From Macrolepiota albuminosa (taxonomy: Eukaryota; Basidiomycota; Agaricomycetes; Agaricales; Agaricaceae): a DNA stretch of 64,000 bases. The stretch lies in assembly GCA_027475525.1 (NCBI GenBank), contig JAMWFC010000132.1, positions 729,074 to 793,073 on the forward strand. The letters are read 5' to 3'. The position numbers were made by a program, and so were the translations under genes. Positions 1 through 9,903 of this stretch are shown here, one piece after another. Below the pieces are notes generated by a model. It saw nothing but the letters and a program-made list of their open reading frames with translations, searched no databases and was not told where the DNA came from. Within the stretch, counting starts at the first letter, position 1, and each line of letters starts with the position of its first letter.

Positions 1-498
1 AGCGTACCAAACGAGGCGTACCAGTCAAACAGAGGGCACGCAATATCCAAGTAACAGTTATGCAATATCAAGACTGTCGAATACAACGGGGAGCTATACT
101 ATAAGTACTACGGATCGTGTCTCGGGATTCCGGGGTGTCTGGGATGAGTTCCGGGGGCCATTGAGTAGCGGCCGGGGACTGTATACCGGGATCGCGCGTG
201 TGGGGACGCGCGATCAATTGGTGCGGAGGGAGTCGTGATGCGTGGGGCGTGATGCGTGATGGCCGTATGCGAGCCGCGTGATCTGATCGTTGATGGCGGG
301 TGATCCCGGGGTCCGTGATGCAGGGGTCCCGGGGGCTGGCTGATGGCGATCGTTGATGGCTGATGGTGGTCCTTGATGCGTGTGAGGGCGGCGTCGGTAG
401 CGGTGGGGGCGGGGTGCGCTGTGGGATTGACGGAAGAGGTTCCCGGATGGGACTCCGGGGGTGTCCCGGGGAGGTTCCGGGGGGGAGGGGTCGTGACA
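1..498 (-). repeat. 3' LTR of the Gypsy element (truncated by window start)
   Basis: Bases 1-498 match 10203-10700 with a constant offset of 10202 and no difference that I can see. The inner end at 494-498 is TGACA, i.e. TGTCA on the element strand, directly after a G-rich polypurine tract. Confidence 0.95.
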
Positions 499-511
499 TC
501 ACCCCCCCCTC
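499..511 (-). other. Polypurine tract
   Basis: On the element strand the 3' LTR is immediately preceded by GAGGGGGGGGTGA, the expected plus-strand priming tract. Confidence 0.8.
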
Positions 512-625
512 AGCGCCGAGACCCTCCGAGGCGCGCGTAGCCGGAGGTCCGGACCGGGCTTGAGCGTGGGAACCGGCGCCTGTCCTGCCACGTAACGAAA
601 AAAAATTTTACCATCAAACCCAACT

Positions 626-2410
626 ATGTCGCGAACGCCGACGCATTCCCCGACGCCCCCGCAGACGAACGAGGTCGCGCCCCTCATGGCGTGGGGAGCC
701 CGGGACGCGCGTTACCGGGCTCGTCTCGACCGTGAGCGCGTAGCGGCGCTCTTCGAACAACGTGAGTACCCCCGTGCCGCCCCTTTGCCCTACTAACCTT
801 CCCTTTTCAGAACAACGCAATATTCCGGCACCCGAGGCGGGTCCCAGCCGGCTCTCGGAGCCCGTCCCCGAGGCTGGGCCTAGTGTCCCCCCGGAGCCTC
901 AGCCGAGTCGTCCCGCGCCAACCTTTGCGCGGATGACCGTGCGTCCCCCTCGCCCCCCACCCCCTCCTCGCCCTAGACTCGTCGCCCCTCGGTTCCGTCG
1001 CTCCGGGATGGCGGTGGGGGCCATTTCGGAGGTTCCCGATACCCAACGGGTTGCGTGGGCCAGTGCCACGCAGGAGGCCTTCGAGGGGGCATTGGTGAGG
1101 CCCCGGGGCTTGCCTCCCCACGCGTGGTGTGTCAGCAACGGGCCGGTAAGTGGCCTCCTACCTCTGATTCCGGGGCTAAACCGGGTGCCTAGTGTCTTCA
1201 CTGCGCGCGTCGCAACGTCATTTGCTCCTTCGAGGTCCCGACCGTCTCGTCCCGGCGCGACACCTCCGTGTGCGACGCCTGCCGCTTCAATCACGAGCGG
1301 TGTTCCGTTTCGGCCCTTTGGAGGGCCTATTGCGTTTCGCGGGAGCAGGGTTGGCCCTTGGCGGGCATTACTCGGAGGATGGGTGTCGAGGAGAGGGATT
1401 GGGTCGCGGGGACGGCGGCGGTTCCGGAGGCGGCGCCAGTGGAGGGTCCTGGGGGCGGGGCTGGGGGAGGGGGGGTCGTCCGGGAGAGCGGCCGGGGCCG
1501 GCCCGTGGTCTTGATCACGCGTCGGGTAACCCGGTCCGGAGCCCCGGGGCGCGAGGGGCGCGGCGGGCGCCCTGATAAGGGAAAACGGCGGGCGTCGCCT
1601 AGCCCCTCCCCGGGGCCCTCCAAAAGGGCGCGTCTGCCCGCGGAGGCCCCCTCCCCGGCCTCCCAGACTCCGTCCCCGCCTTCCCCAGTGCGCCTCTCGC
1701 CGGCGACTTTTTCTCCGCTGTCGGGGCGGCCGTTGGATGTCGAGGTGAGGGCCCTGCAGGAGCGCCTCGAGCAGGCCGACCGGGAGCGAGAGGAGCGAGA
1801 GGAGGGGGCAAGGGAGGAGGCGGCGATCCGGAGGGGTCTGGAGGAGGGTCGCGAGGCCGCCCTCCGGGAGCTGGAGGAGGCGAGGGTGGCCCGGGGGGGA
1901 GTCGAGGCCCAGCTGGACGCTATGCGGGCCAGGCTGGAGCAGGGGGTGGGGATCCCGGCGCAGGGTCCCTCGGGCTCAGAGTTGGTTGAGGCCTTGCGCC
2001 GGGACGTGGTCGTCGGACGTATGGCCTCTCTAAGTGAGTGTTTTCCTCTTCTCGCGGTTGGGTCGATTCTGACATCTCCAGGCTGGGCTCGGGAGCATCG
2101 CCTGCTCCTGGACGGGGCTGCCGCGGCGCTCGCGTCCCTGCAAGAGGGGCTCCGGTCGGAGGCAGGGGACCCCGGGGTGGAGCGGGGCCTGGACTTGTTG
2201 GGGAGGCTGGTGGTAGCGCATCGCCGGAGAAACGTCCCGGCCCCGGGGTCATGGTTCGAGCGGGTCCTGGACGAGGGCGAGCAGCTCCCGTCTTGGGACC
2301 AGTTGGCCGAGGAGGTCTGGCGCGCGCACGGTCCAGAGGAGGTGGGGGAGGATTTCCGGGGCTGGCCGAGGGGAGGGGAGGGGGAGGGTAGTTCGGGGTC
2401 CCAACTCTAG
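626..2410 (+). CDS. Spliced antisense gene in the Gypsy element; Zn2Cys6-type cluster and coiled coil
   Basis: This gene lies between pol and the 3' LTR and runs opposite to the element, tail to tail with pol (274 bases apart). Exons 626-761, 811-1145, 1193-2033 and 2082-2410 are separated by three introns of 49, 47 and 48 nt. All have GT...AG ends and intron 1 has a TACTAAC branch site. The exon phases join into one 546-residue frame. Residues 158-194 fit CX2CX6CX15CX2CX6C, the fungal Zn2Cys6 binuclear cluster spacing, and the first cysteine is the first codon of exon 3. A basic, proline-rich stretch with likely nuclear localisation follows (about 235-300). A Glu/Arg-rich coiled coil lies at about 305-375, and the C-terminus is helical and Leu/Glu/Arg-rich. 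The N-terminus is proline-rich. I do not recognise the family. A DNA-binding or regulatory role is inference only. Confidence 0.75.
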
Positions 2411-2684
2411 GGGCCCCCGTTTTCTTGTCGTCTGCCGGTTTCGCGATTCGTACTGTAGTATAGTGTACTATAGAAAAGAAAATGTATATACCTGGTTACT
2501 CTCGGGGAGAATGGTGTAAGTAAAGTGGCGGGGAAACGGGAAAGAATACCTTGCCCAGAGTCAGGGGCGCTATTGTAAAAGAAAGTACTAAACGGTAGGT
2601 AAGGTCGGAAAAAGAAAGGGGGAAAGCAGTAAGTATACGTGGGAGTTGAATCCCGGTTGAGTCCAGAGGCGGGGGTTACGCCCA

Positions 2685-5600
2685 CTACTGCCGTCTGTGA
2701 GTCCTGCGCCCGGGGGGGTCGTCTCCCGGGTGCCGTCGCTGGAAGTCCCGGAGTTTGTCGAGAGCGCCTTCGAGGTTTCGTCGCGGTTCCCAAGTGTCGT
2801 CCTCCGGGCCGTATCCCTTCCATCGTACGAGGAAGTGGGGTCGCCCACGAATGTTCCGGGAGTCGAGGATGTCTTCGACCTCGTAGTGGTACTCGTCCTC
2901 GACCTCGACCGGGGGAGGGGGTTCGGGTCGTCGTTCGGAGAAGGGATCCGGGGGGTGTCGTTCCAGGAGGCGGACGTGGAAAACCGGGTGCAGGCCTTTA
3001 AGTCCCGGGGGGAGTTCGATCTTGTAGGCGTGGGATGAGACCTTCTTCAAAATTTTGAACGGGCCGAGACGCTTGTGATCGAGTTTTGGGGAGGGCCGGC
3101 GGGTGCGGAGGTGTCGTCGATCTAACCATACCTTTGTCCCGGGGGCCCAGTCGGGGGTGTCTTCCCGTTTCCGGTCGGCGTGTTTCACGTAGGCCCGGTT
3201 CGCGGTGTCGATCTCTTCCCGGAGAAACTCGTGAAGGGATTGGAGATCCCGGGCGACCTCATGGGCGGCGTGCGACGGGATGTCCCGGAGCGAGAGCGTC
3301 AGTCGGGGGTGGTATCCTTTGTTGGCAAAGAAGGGTGATACCCCGGTGGCAGAGTGTGGCGTGTTGTTGTAGGTGAACTCGGCCAGGGGGAGCTCGGCGC
3401 GCCAGTCGTCCTGCAAGTAGTTGACGTACAGCCGGAGGTACTGCTCGAGGGACTGGTTGACCCTTTCGGTTTGGCCGTCGGTTTCGGGGTGGTAGGCGGT
3501 AGAGAGGTTAGTCTTTACTTCAAGTGCCTTACACAGGGAAGTCCAAAACTTGGACACGAAGAGAGGGCCCCGGTCGGAGACGATGTCGTCCGGGAGACCA
3601 TGCTTGGCGAAGACGTGCTCGAGGAACAGCCGGGCGAAGTCCGGGGCGGTATCCGTGGTGTGGCAGGGTAGGAAGATGCCCTGTTTGGTTAGCCTGCACA
3701 CAACGACGAGAATGGCATCGAACCCTTCAGATTCCGGGAGCTCGACGATGTGGTCCAGAGATATTGAGGACCAGGGGCGTCGTCCGACCGGCAGGGGTTT
3801 CAGGAGTCCGTACGGTCGGTGTCGGGGGACCTTGGCCCGGAGGCAGGGCTCGCATGATCGAATGTAACGGGTCACGTCCTTCTTCAACCCTGGCCAAAAG
3901 TAAGTCCGGGAGATGAGCTGGAGGGTCTTACGTATTCCAGGGTGTCCCCGGAGCTTGTGGTCGTGGTGTTGACGGAGGACGTCGTAGCGAAGTCGGGCGT
4001 GATCCGGGACGTAGATGCGGCCGTCCCGGAGGAGGAGTTTTTCGTCGGGGGACAGGGAGAAGGCGGGGTCCCGGTCGGTTCCATCAGGGGGGTTGCGGGG
4101 GTCGTGATCGGTGAAGTACTTGTCTCGGGGGGCGCGGCGAATCTGACTCAGGGTCCCTTCCTCGTTTAAGATCAGTAAGGCATTCAAATGTTCGGGAGGG
4201 ATCACCACGCGATGATTGAACGCATTACGTTCCGCCTCGAATGACTTCTTAGGGTAGACGTCCGGTCGACGGGTGAGGGCATCGGGTTTGGCGCCAAGTC
4301 GTCCCGGGCGGTACTGGATCGTGAAGTCGTATTCCGAGAGGATCTCGGACCATCGGGCCTGTCGTCGACTGAGTTGCTTGGTCGTGGTGAAGTACTGCAG
4401 GTTGTTATGATCCGAATAGACCTGGATCCGGTGCCGGGCTCCCTCGAGGTAGGCTCGCCACTGCTTGAAGGCTTCGACGATGGCGAGAAGCTCCTTGTCG
4501 TAGATGTCGTAGTTGAGTTCGGCGTCGATCATGGACCGGGTGTAGAAGGCGACTGGCCGGGGCTCCCCGCCGTCAGGTTCCACCTGCGAGAGGATCCCGG
4601 CGATGGCGTAGTCGGAGGCGTCACATTCCAGGATGATCGGGAGGGCCGGGTCGTAGTGCCGGAGTACCGGGGCGACTGTGAAAGCCTCCTTGAGCAAGTT
4701 AAAGACGCTCTGGCACTTACTGTCCCAGTTCCAGGCGATGTCCTTGCGCGTGAGCCGGTTGAGGGGTTTCGTGATCCCGGAGTAGTTGTCTATAAACCTC
4801 CGGTAGAAGTTAGCGAAACCCAGGAAGGACTGTACTTCCTTGACGTTCCGGGGCTGCGGCCAGTTGACGATGGCCTCGACCTTGTGGGGGTCCATGCGAA
4901 CGCCATTCGGGGATACTATGACGCCAAGATACTCGACCTCTTCCGTATGGAATGAACACTTCTCGGGCTTGGCGTGGAGATTGTGCTCCCGGAGGCGCTC
5001 GAGGACTTGCCGGACATGCTTTTGGTGATCCTCCGGTGAGTCGGAATAAATGAGGATGTCGTCCAGGTAGACGATCACGAAGACGTCGCTCATGTCGTGG
5101 AAGATGTCGTTCATGAAGTATTGGAACGTAGCGGGGGAGTTAGTCATTCCGAAAGGCATCACAAGGTACTCAAACAGACCATACCGCGTGCGGAACGCGG
5201 TTTTCCACTCGTGTCCCGGGGCGATGCGGACGTTGTTGTAGCCGGAGCGGAGGTCGATCTTCGTGTAGACTTTGGCACTGCGAAGTCGATCGACCAGATC
5301 GCCGATGAGCGGGAGCGGGTAGCGGTTCTTCTTGGTGATCTTGTTGAGTCCCCGGTAGTCGACGCAGAGTCGGAGCGAGCCGTCCTTCTTCTTGGCGAAT
5401 AGAACCGGGGCTCCGGCGGCGGAGGCGGAGGGTCGGATGAATCCTTTACCGAGCATTTCGTCGAGGTAGTCCTTGAGAGCCCGGAGTTCGACCTCCGACA
5501 TGTTGTAGACCTTGCCGAAAGGGGGGGTGGCTCCTTCCTCGAGGTCGATGGTGTGATCATAGGGGCGGTGAGGGGGGATCTCCTTGGCGTCTCCTTCGGA

Positions 5601-6480
5601 GAATACGTCAGCGAACTCGTGATACTCCGGGGGAACTACTTCTCGGAGGATCTGCTCCTCGGTTTTCTGTTCCGGGGGAATGGCGTCCCCTCGTAGGTGT
5701 TCTTCCGGGAGAGAAGGTGAGGTGTGCAGCTGAAACGTGGGAGTCCCGTCCCTCATGAGGCGGGCGAAGGGGGCGGCCCCAATGATCTTGATGTCGAGTG
5801 CGCTCGGGTCGGTCGGGGTCGCGGAGGCATCGGCCGGAGCGGGTGTGACGCGTGTCGGAGACCGGCAGGGGTAGTTCGGCCCTTTGTACTTGTTCCGAGG
5901 AATGTTTGGGGGTCGATCAGGGGCCTTGAGGTCTCGGACGGGCGTGGGTGGGGCATGCGCGGGGGGCGCGGCAGTCGTCCCGGGGGTGTCGGGCGTCGGG
6001 TCGCCTCCTAGGGCTCGGAGGTGCACGGCGGTCGGGGGGTGGTCTTCGGGTCCCGGGAAGGTCATGGTGAGCGTCCTCCAATCGATGTCGGGGTTTGTGT
6101 CGCGCAGCCAGGGTAATCCCAGCACCATCGGGGTCGATTCGTGAAGTCGCGTGACCAGGAAGTCGGAGGTGAACTCGTAGCCGTTGTCCAGGGTCACGCG
6201 TCCTGAATGAGACCTCTTGATGGGGCCGGAGGCGGAGGGAGTGCCGTCGAGGCGCTGCAGGCGAAGGGGCTGGTCGAGGGGGTCGTGAGGGAGGTCGAGG
6301 GTGTCGCTGATGAAGACCCCGGTGGCTCCGCTGTCGATGAGGGCCGATATCGGCCCGGGGGTGCCGTCCAGCCTGGCATTGATGACGAAGGACCGGGACG
6401 AGCGAGACTGGAGTCCCGGGGGTGGTGGGGGTTCGTCCGGGCGTCCAGCCTGGCATTGATGACGAAGGACCGGGACGAGC
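2685..6480 (-). CDS. pol: Pol: second retropepsin, RT, RNase H, integrase, chromodomain
   Basis: The in-frame ATG at 6197 is internal. The same frame extends upstream through a second complete retropepsin with [11 protein letters not shown] (about 6330-6346) and another [10 protein letters not shown]. From residue 1 at 6197, RT spans about 235-400 with catalytic YLDD near 376. RNase H spans about 480-600 ([12 protein letters not shown]). The integrase zinc domain follows (HHCC, ...CEPCLRAK, near 745-780), then the DDE core from about 805 to 920 ([28 protein letters not shown]). A chromodomain lies at about 1095-1150 ([21 protein letters not shown]). The upstream frame is broken by the 77-base duplication at 6365-6518. 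Removing one copy joins this frame to the segment before it. Confidence 0.95.
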
Positions 6481-6518
6481 GAGACTGGAGTCCCGGGGGT
6501 GGTGGGGGTTCGTCCGGG
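6365..6518 (+). repeat. 77-base tandem duplication 1
   Basis: Offset exactly 77 (GTCCAGCCTGGCATTGATG at 6366 and 6443). It lies in the pol protease region. Removing one copy joins the reading frames on its two sides. Confidence 0.95.
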
Positions 6519-6539
6519 GAGTCCTTCGGGGTTGGTCTT

Positions 6540-7161
6540 GGGGGGGGGGGATGTCGAAGGGAAGTTGTTGGTCGTCGGGCGTCGGGTCCCGGGTCAGGCG
6601 AAGGGTGAGGTGTTGCCAATCGACGCGGGGGTTGGTGTCCCGGAGCCATGGGAGCCCTAAGACGAGGGGTGTGGAGGGGTGAAGTTTGGTCATCAACATC
6701 CGCAGGGTGTGAGTCTGTCCGTTGGCGAAGGTAACGGGCATACGCACGAAATGGGTGATGTTCCCCGCCGTGGAGGCGTCTCCGTCAAAGAGGCAGAGTC
6801 GTACCGGGACCGGGAGTCGTTGAGCGGGTTCCGGGGCCAAGGCAGACAATGCTTCGTCGATGAAGTTGTCGGTGGCGCCACTGTCGACGAGGGTGTTGAG
6901 GGGGGTTCCGGAGGGGGTGAGGCGGGTGTTGAGGAGGAGGGAGTGCGAGGAGTGGGAGGGTAGGTAAGCCGTGAGGGTGTCCTGTACGAGTGTCGTGGAG
7001 CGAAGGTGGGAAACCGGGGCGGAGAAGACGTCGGGGTCGATTCCGCGATTTAGGGCGTCTTCCGGGTCTAAATCGCCGGGTCGTTTTCCGAATACTCGTA
7101 GGTGGCGTCCTCTCCTTCGAAGGTCCAGGTGGCACGTCCCATGACCTGTCGTTTGGGGCAC
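6540..7161 (-). CDS. pro: First retropepsin domain (PR1)
   Basis: This frame overlaps the gag end and reads a complete aspartic protease. It has the catalytic [10 protein letters not shown] motif (about 6870-6885), a flap region and the terminal [11 protein letters not shown] motif. It reads sense up to a run of 11 G (6540-6550; C on the coding strand). There the frame must change for the protein to continue into the second protease. A run one base longer would put PR1 in frame with the following segment. The frame formally stays open to 5917, but beyond the run it is the wrong frame. Confidence 0.8.
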
Positions 7162-8840
7162 TCGGAGATGAAATGATCTTTCTCACCACAGAGTATGCAG
7201 ACGCCCTCCCTTCTCCGTCGTTCCTGCACATCCGTCGGGACCTCGATCCAGGGTCGTCCCTTCTTTTGAAGCCGGTTGGCTCGGAGGGCCTCCTCGTCCC
7301 GTTCGTCGTCGAAGTCGAAGTCTTCGGGGTCTCCCGGGGGTTCCTCGGGGCTTGGCGCGTCGCCCGGGTCTTGGGTGGCCACGGCGGCGTTGAGCTGGGC
7401 CTGGGGGCGGGTGCCGCTGCCGGGGTTAGCATTGGGCGGGCCGCGACTCACCGGGGGTCGGCCGCCAGGGAACGCGGGGGGACCGGGGTTTCGACCTTGG
7501 GGGTTGGGAGCTTCGCCGGAGGGCCAAGGGGGTCCTCCTCTAGGGTTCCAGGGGGGTCGGGAGTTCGAATACTCGCTGCGGTCTTCCCAGTAGCGCTGGT
7601 CGATCTGCATGACGAGGGCCTTGTATCCGTCGTAGGAGGGTTGTTTCGGGGCGAGTCGGAGGACGTCCTTGATACGTTGTGGGAGGGCGCGGCGGAGGGC
7701 GTACCGGAGGGCGCTGTAATTCCAACCTGTCTCGTAAGCTTCCTTTTCAAAACGTACGATGAAGGTAGTGAAACGTTCTTCAGAGCGCATCCGGAGGTTG
7801 AAGAGGTTGTCCTCGGCCTCGGCCACGGTGTCGTATATCCCGAATTTCCCGGAGAACTCGTCGACGAAGGCTTGCCAGCGAGCGAGTGCCGGGTTGTTGG
7901 GGTCGAACTGGATGAGGGCCGTGTAGTGATCGAAGGCGATCCCCTGGAGGTACGACGCGGCAAAGGCCACCCGGGAGCTGTCAACCTGAAACGTGAGCGG
8001 CTTTGCCTGAAACGTATTGAGACATTGTGTGAGGAAGGTACGCCATTTTCGGGGGTCCCGGCCCGTGAAAGCGTCGGGCTTTTGAATGTCCAATCGTCCT
8101 TCGCGGGCGAGGGCGTCGCGAGCGTCGTCCGATCCGGCAGTGTTGCGGGGAGGGGGGCCAGCATTGTAATAATAGTAATAATGATTGCCCCCCCCTCCTT
8201 GAGGAGGAAACGCACCAAGGGCGGGGCCCCACCCGCCGGGAGGACCTCCTCCGGGTGGCTCACCTGGGGGTCCACGCCCGGGAGGCCCGTTGTCCCACGG
8301 GGGCTCGTTCCTGCCGGGAGGAGGCCCGGGTCTCCACGCAGGGGGCGGCGGAGGGGGGGGTCCTGGGGGTCGTCCTCGAGGTTCGGCGGGAGGGGGCGGA
8401 GGCGGTCGGGGAGGGTTTGGTGGGGTTGGGTCGATCGGAGGGGGGTTAGGTGCTGGGTCGGGTGCCGGGTTGCGCGGGGGACGTTCAATCCGGGAGGGTC
8501 GGGCTTGCATCGGGGGTCGCGGGGGGTTCCGTAGGTCGAAGTGGGGTGGCGGATCGCGGCGGAAGTTGCGTTCCGGAGGGGCCGGGGCGGACGTGGCGGG
8601 CGGTGCTGGTGCCGGGGCGGGCGCGGGCGCGGGACGTTGTTCGTTGTTATCGCGCGTGAGCTCGTCAATGTAGCATAACGTGTCGTCCGTACTAGGGGTG
8701 TCCACCCGGGCTGTACCGGGGTTCGTCGGGGCCGGGGGTCGGGCGTTGTCTGTTCGCGGGAGGGGTTCCAGGGGTCTTTGAGGCTGTCCCCAGGTCTCGA
8801 AGGTACTAGGAACGGAGTTAGCCCTGCGGCGAGTTGACAA
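7068..8840 (-). CDS. gag: Gag protein with CCHC zinc knuckle
   Basis: The frame is open over about 590 codons, and sense-looking sequence continues upstream to about 9050 (residues QRQREERQNASAIL). It contains a Pro/Arg-rich region, then a retrotransposon gag domain (around FTGRDPRKWRTFLTQCL through WQAFVDEFSGKFG). Near the C-terminus is a single zinc knuckle, CX2CX4HX4C ([14 protein letters not shown]). The listed first codon at 8840 is TTG, so the true start is upstream. The stop at 7068 overlaps the protease frame by 94 bases. The protease lies in the -1 frame relative to gag, which suggests -1 frameshifting, although no canonical heptamer is clear. Confidence 0.85.
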   Translation of the reverse strand: MSTRRRANSVPSTFETWGQPQRPLEPLPRTDNARPPAPTNPGTARVDTPSTDDTLCYIDELTRDNNEQRPAPAPAPAPAPPATSAPAPPERNFRRDPPPHFDLRNPPRPPMQARPSRIERPPRNPAPDPAPNPPPIDPTPPNPPRPPPPPPAEPRGRPPGPPPPPPPAWRPGPPPGRNEPPWDNGPPGRGPPGEPPGGGPPGGWGPALGAFPPQGGGGNHYYYYYNAGPPPRNTAGSDDARDALAREGRLDIQKPDAFTGRDPRKWRTFLTQCLNTFQAKPLTFQVDSSRVAFAASYLQGIAFDHYTALIQFDPNNPALARWQAFVDEFSGKFGIYDTVAEAEDNLFNLRMRSEERFTTFIVRFEKEAYETGWNYSALRYALRRALPQRIKDVLRLAPKQPSYDGYKALVMQIDQRYWEDRSEYSNSRPPWNPRGGPPWPSGEAPNPQGRNPGPPAFPGGRPPVSRGPPNANPGSGTRPQAQLNAAVATQDPGDAPSPEEPPGDPEDFDFDDERDEEALRANRLQKKGRPWIEVPTDVQERRRREGVCILCGEKDHFISECPKRQVMGRATWTFEGEDATYEYSENDPAI

Positions 8841-9873
8841 GCCTACCGTGCGAGCAGCGGGTTGATCGAAGAGGCCTCCCGTCGGGTTGAGGGACCGTAG
8901 TATGGCTGAGGCGTTCTGCCGTTCTTCCCGTTGCCGTTGCTCCGGAGTGGGGACCGTGGGGGCTGCCGGGACTGCTGGGGCCGGTTCCGGGGGTTCCCGT
9001 CGAATGTGAATCGAGCGACCTGGGTCCGCGGGGTCGTTGAGGGGCCGAGGGGAGGGGCCGGTTCCGGGGGTTCCCGTCGAATGTGAATCGAGCGACCTGG
9101 GTCCGCGGGGTCGTTGAGGGGCCGAGGGGAGGGGACGCGTGGACTTCGTCGAGCAGCTGTTGTAATTCTTCCCGGAGGATCGTATTGCGCCTATACTTTA
9201 CCATGGTTTGCTCCGGGAGTTCTCCTCGCGTGAGGCGATCCCCGAATTCGACCAGGCAGTGAGCCCATTCCTCCGGAGTGCCTTCGAAGTCGTCGTGCCC
9301 GAACTCCACAAGCAGCGTCCTTGTCCGTTGCGCGAAGTCCTCCGGTGAGATCCTGAGGGAGCGGAGTATCTCGTCCCGTTGCCGTTCATACTCCTCGAGG
9401 CGTCGTCGTCCCATTGGCGAGGGAGGGGTTCGAGCGGGTGGAGCGGCGGCCGGGTAATGACGAGGGGGGTAGTCGGGGTAGGGGGGTCCTCGGGGTTCTC
9501 GGGGTTGGGGGACGGGGCGCTGGTAACCGTAGTAGGGGGTGGGTGCAAAGGGGCCCTCGCTGGGGGGAATCGGGCGAGGCCCACTGGGTACAGGAGGGGT
9601 CTCCGGCAGGCCCCCGGGAATGCTCCGGTACGAGGGGACCTCCACGGGTCGTGCCATGGCTAGGTTGGGCGGAGGGGCCCAACTGGCTGAGGGCCCCAGA
9701 TCATAGAAGGATGGGTCGGGGGCCCAGTGGCGGTGGAGGTACTGAGGTTCGTATGGGAGGGGTGGGTAGACAGGGCGGGGGGTCTGTGCGGAGTAGTGGT
9801 CGGGTACCGGGCGTCCGTAAGGGTCGGTCTGGTACCCCGTGGGGTAGTAGGTGTGAGTATACGTAGCCATCAA
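8818..9873 (-). CDS. gag: Gag N-terminal ORF (ORF1) of the Gypsy element
   Basis: A 351-codon ORF starting 31 bases inside the 5' LTR, with ATG ATG at 9873. The first 150 residues are Pro/Tyr-rich. An acidic/basic helical segment follows (RRRLEEYERQRDEIL, then PEEWAHCLVEFGDRL), which resembles the start of a structural protein. Its last third is probably out of frame. A 77-base tandem duplication at 8981-9134 lies there, and the larger gag frame downstream is open upstream to about 9050. Even after removing one copy a one-base shift remains between the two frames, so the junction is unresolved: a sequencing indel, a small intron or translational frameshifting could explain it. Confidence 0.6.
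   Translation of the reverse strand: MMATYTHTYYPTGYQTDPYGRPVPDHYSAQTPRPVYPPLPYEPQYLHRHWAPDPSFYDLGPSASWAPPPNLAMARPVEVPSYRSIPGGLPETPPVPSGPRPIPPSEGPFAPTPYYGYQRPVPQPREPRGPPYPDYPPRHYPAAAPPARTPPSPMGRRRLEEYERQRDEILRSLRISPEDFAQRTRTLLVEFGHDDFEGTPEEWAHCLVEFGDRLTRGELPEQTMVKYRRNTILREELQQLLDEVHASPPLGPSTTPRTQVARFTFDGNPRNRPLPSAPQRPRGPRSLDSHSTGTPGTGPSSPGSPHGPHSGATATGRTAERLSHTTVPQPDGRPLRSTRCSHGRLVNSPQG
8981..9134 (+). repeat. 77-base tandem duplication 2
   Basis: Offset exactly 77 (CCGGTTCCGGGGGTTCCCG at 8981 and 9058), in gag. Confidence 0.95.
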
Positions 9874-9890
9874 GAACGGTGTAAGGAAAG

Positions 9891-9902
9891 AGTCTTGATA
9901 TT
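9891..9902 (-). other. Self-complementary primer-binding site (Tf1-like self-priming)
   Basis: One base inside the 5' LTR, the element strand reads AATATCAAGACT. This is perfectly complementary over 12 nt to AGTCTTGATATT at the predicted RNA 5' end (10277-10266). In Tf1/sushi elements the RNA 5' end folds back on the primer site and primes reverse transcription without a tRNA. I saw no 3'-tRNA-like complement here. Confidence 0.7.
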
Positions 9903-9903
9903 A

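Noticed and set aside
762..1514. Long plus-strand ORF of 250 codons as a stand-alone gene
   Set aside because: Only the part from 811 to 1145 is used. The rest is intron or out of frame relative to the four-exon gene that joins cleanly.
5917..6540. Continuation of the PR1 frame beyond the G run as a 414-codon protein
   Set aside because: After the run the frame gives Arg/Pro/His-rich nonsense, while another frame gives a complete second retropepsin.
6990..8534. 514-codon plus-strand ORF antisense to gag
   Set aside because: It is a GC-rich shadow of gag with low-complexity Gly/Arg composition. No introns or domain support it, unlike the 626-2410 gene.
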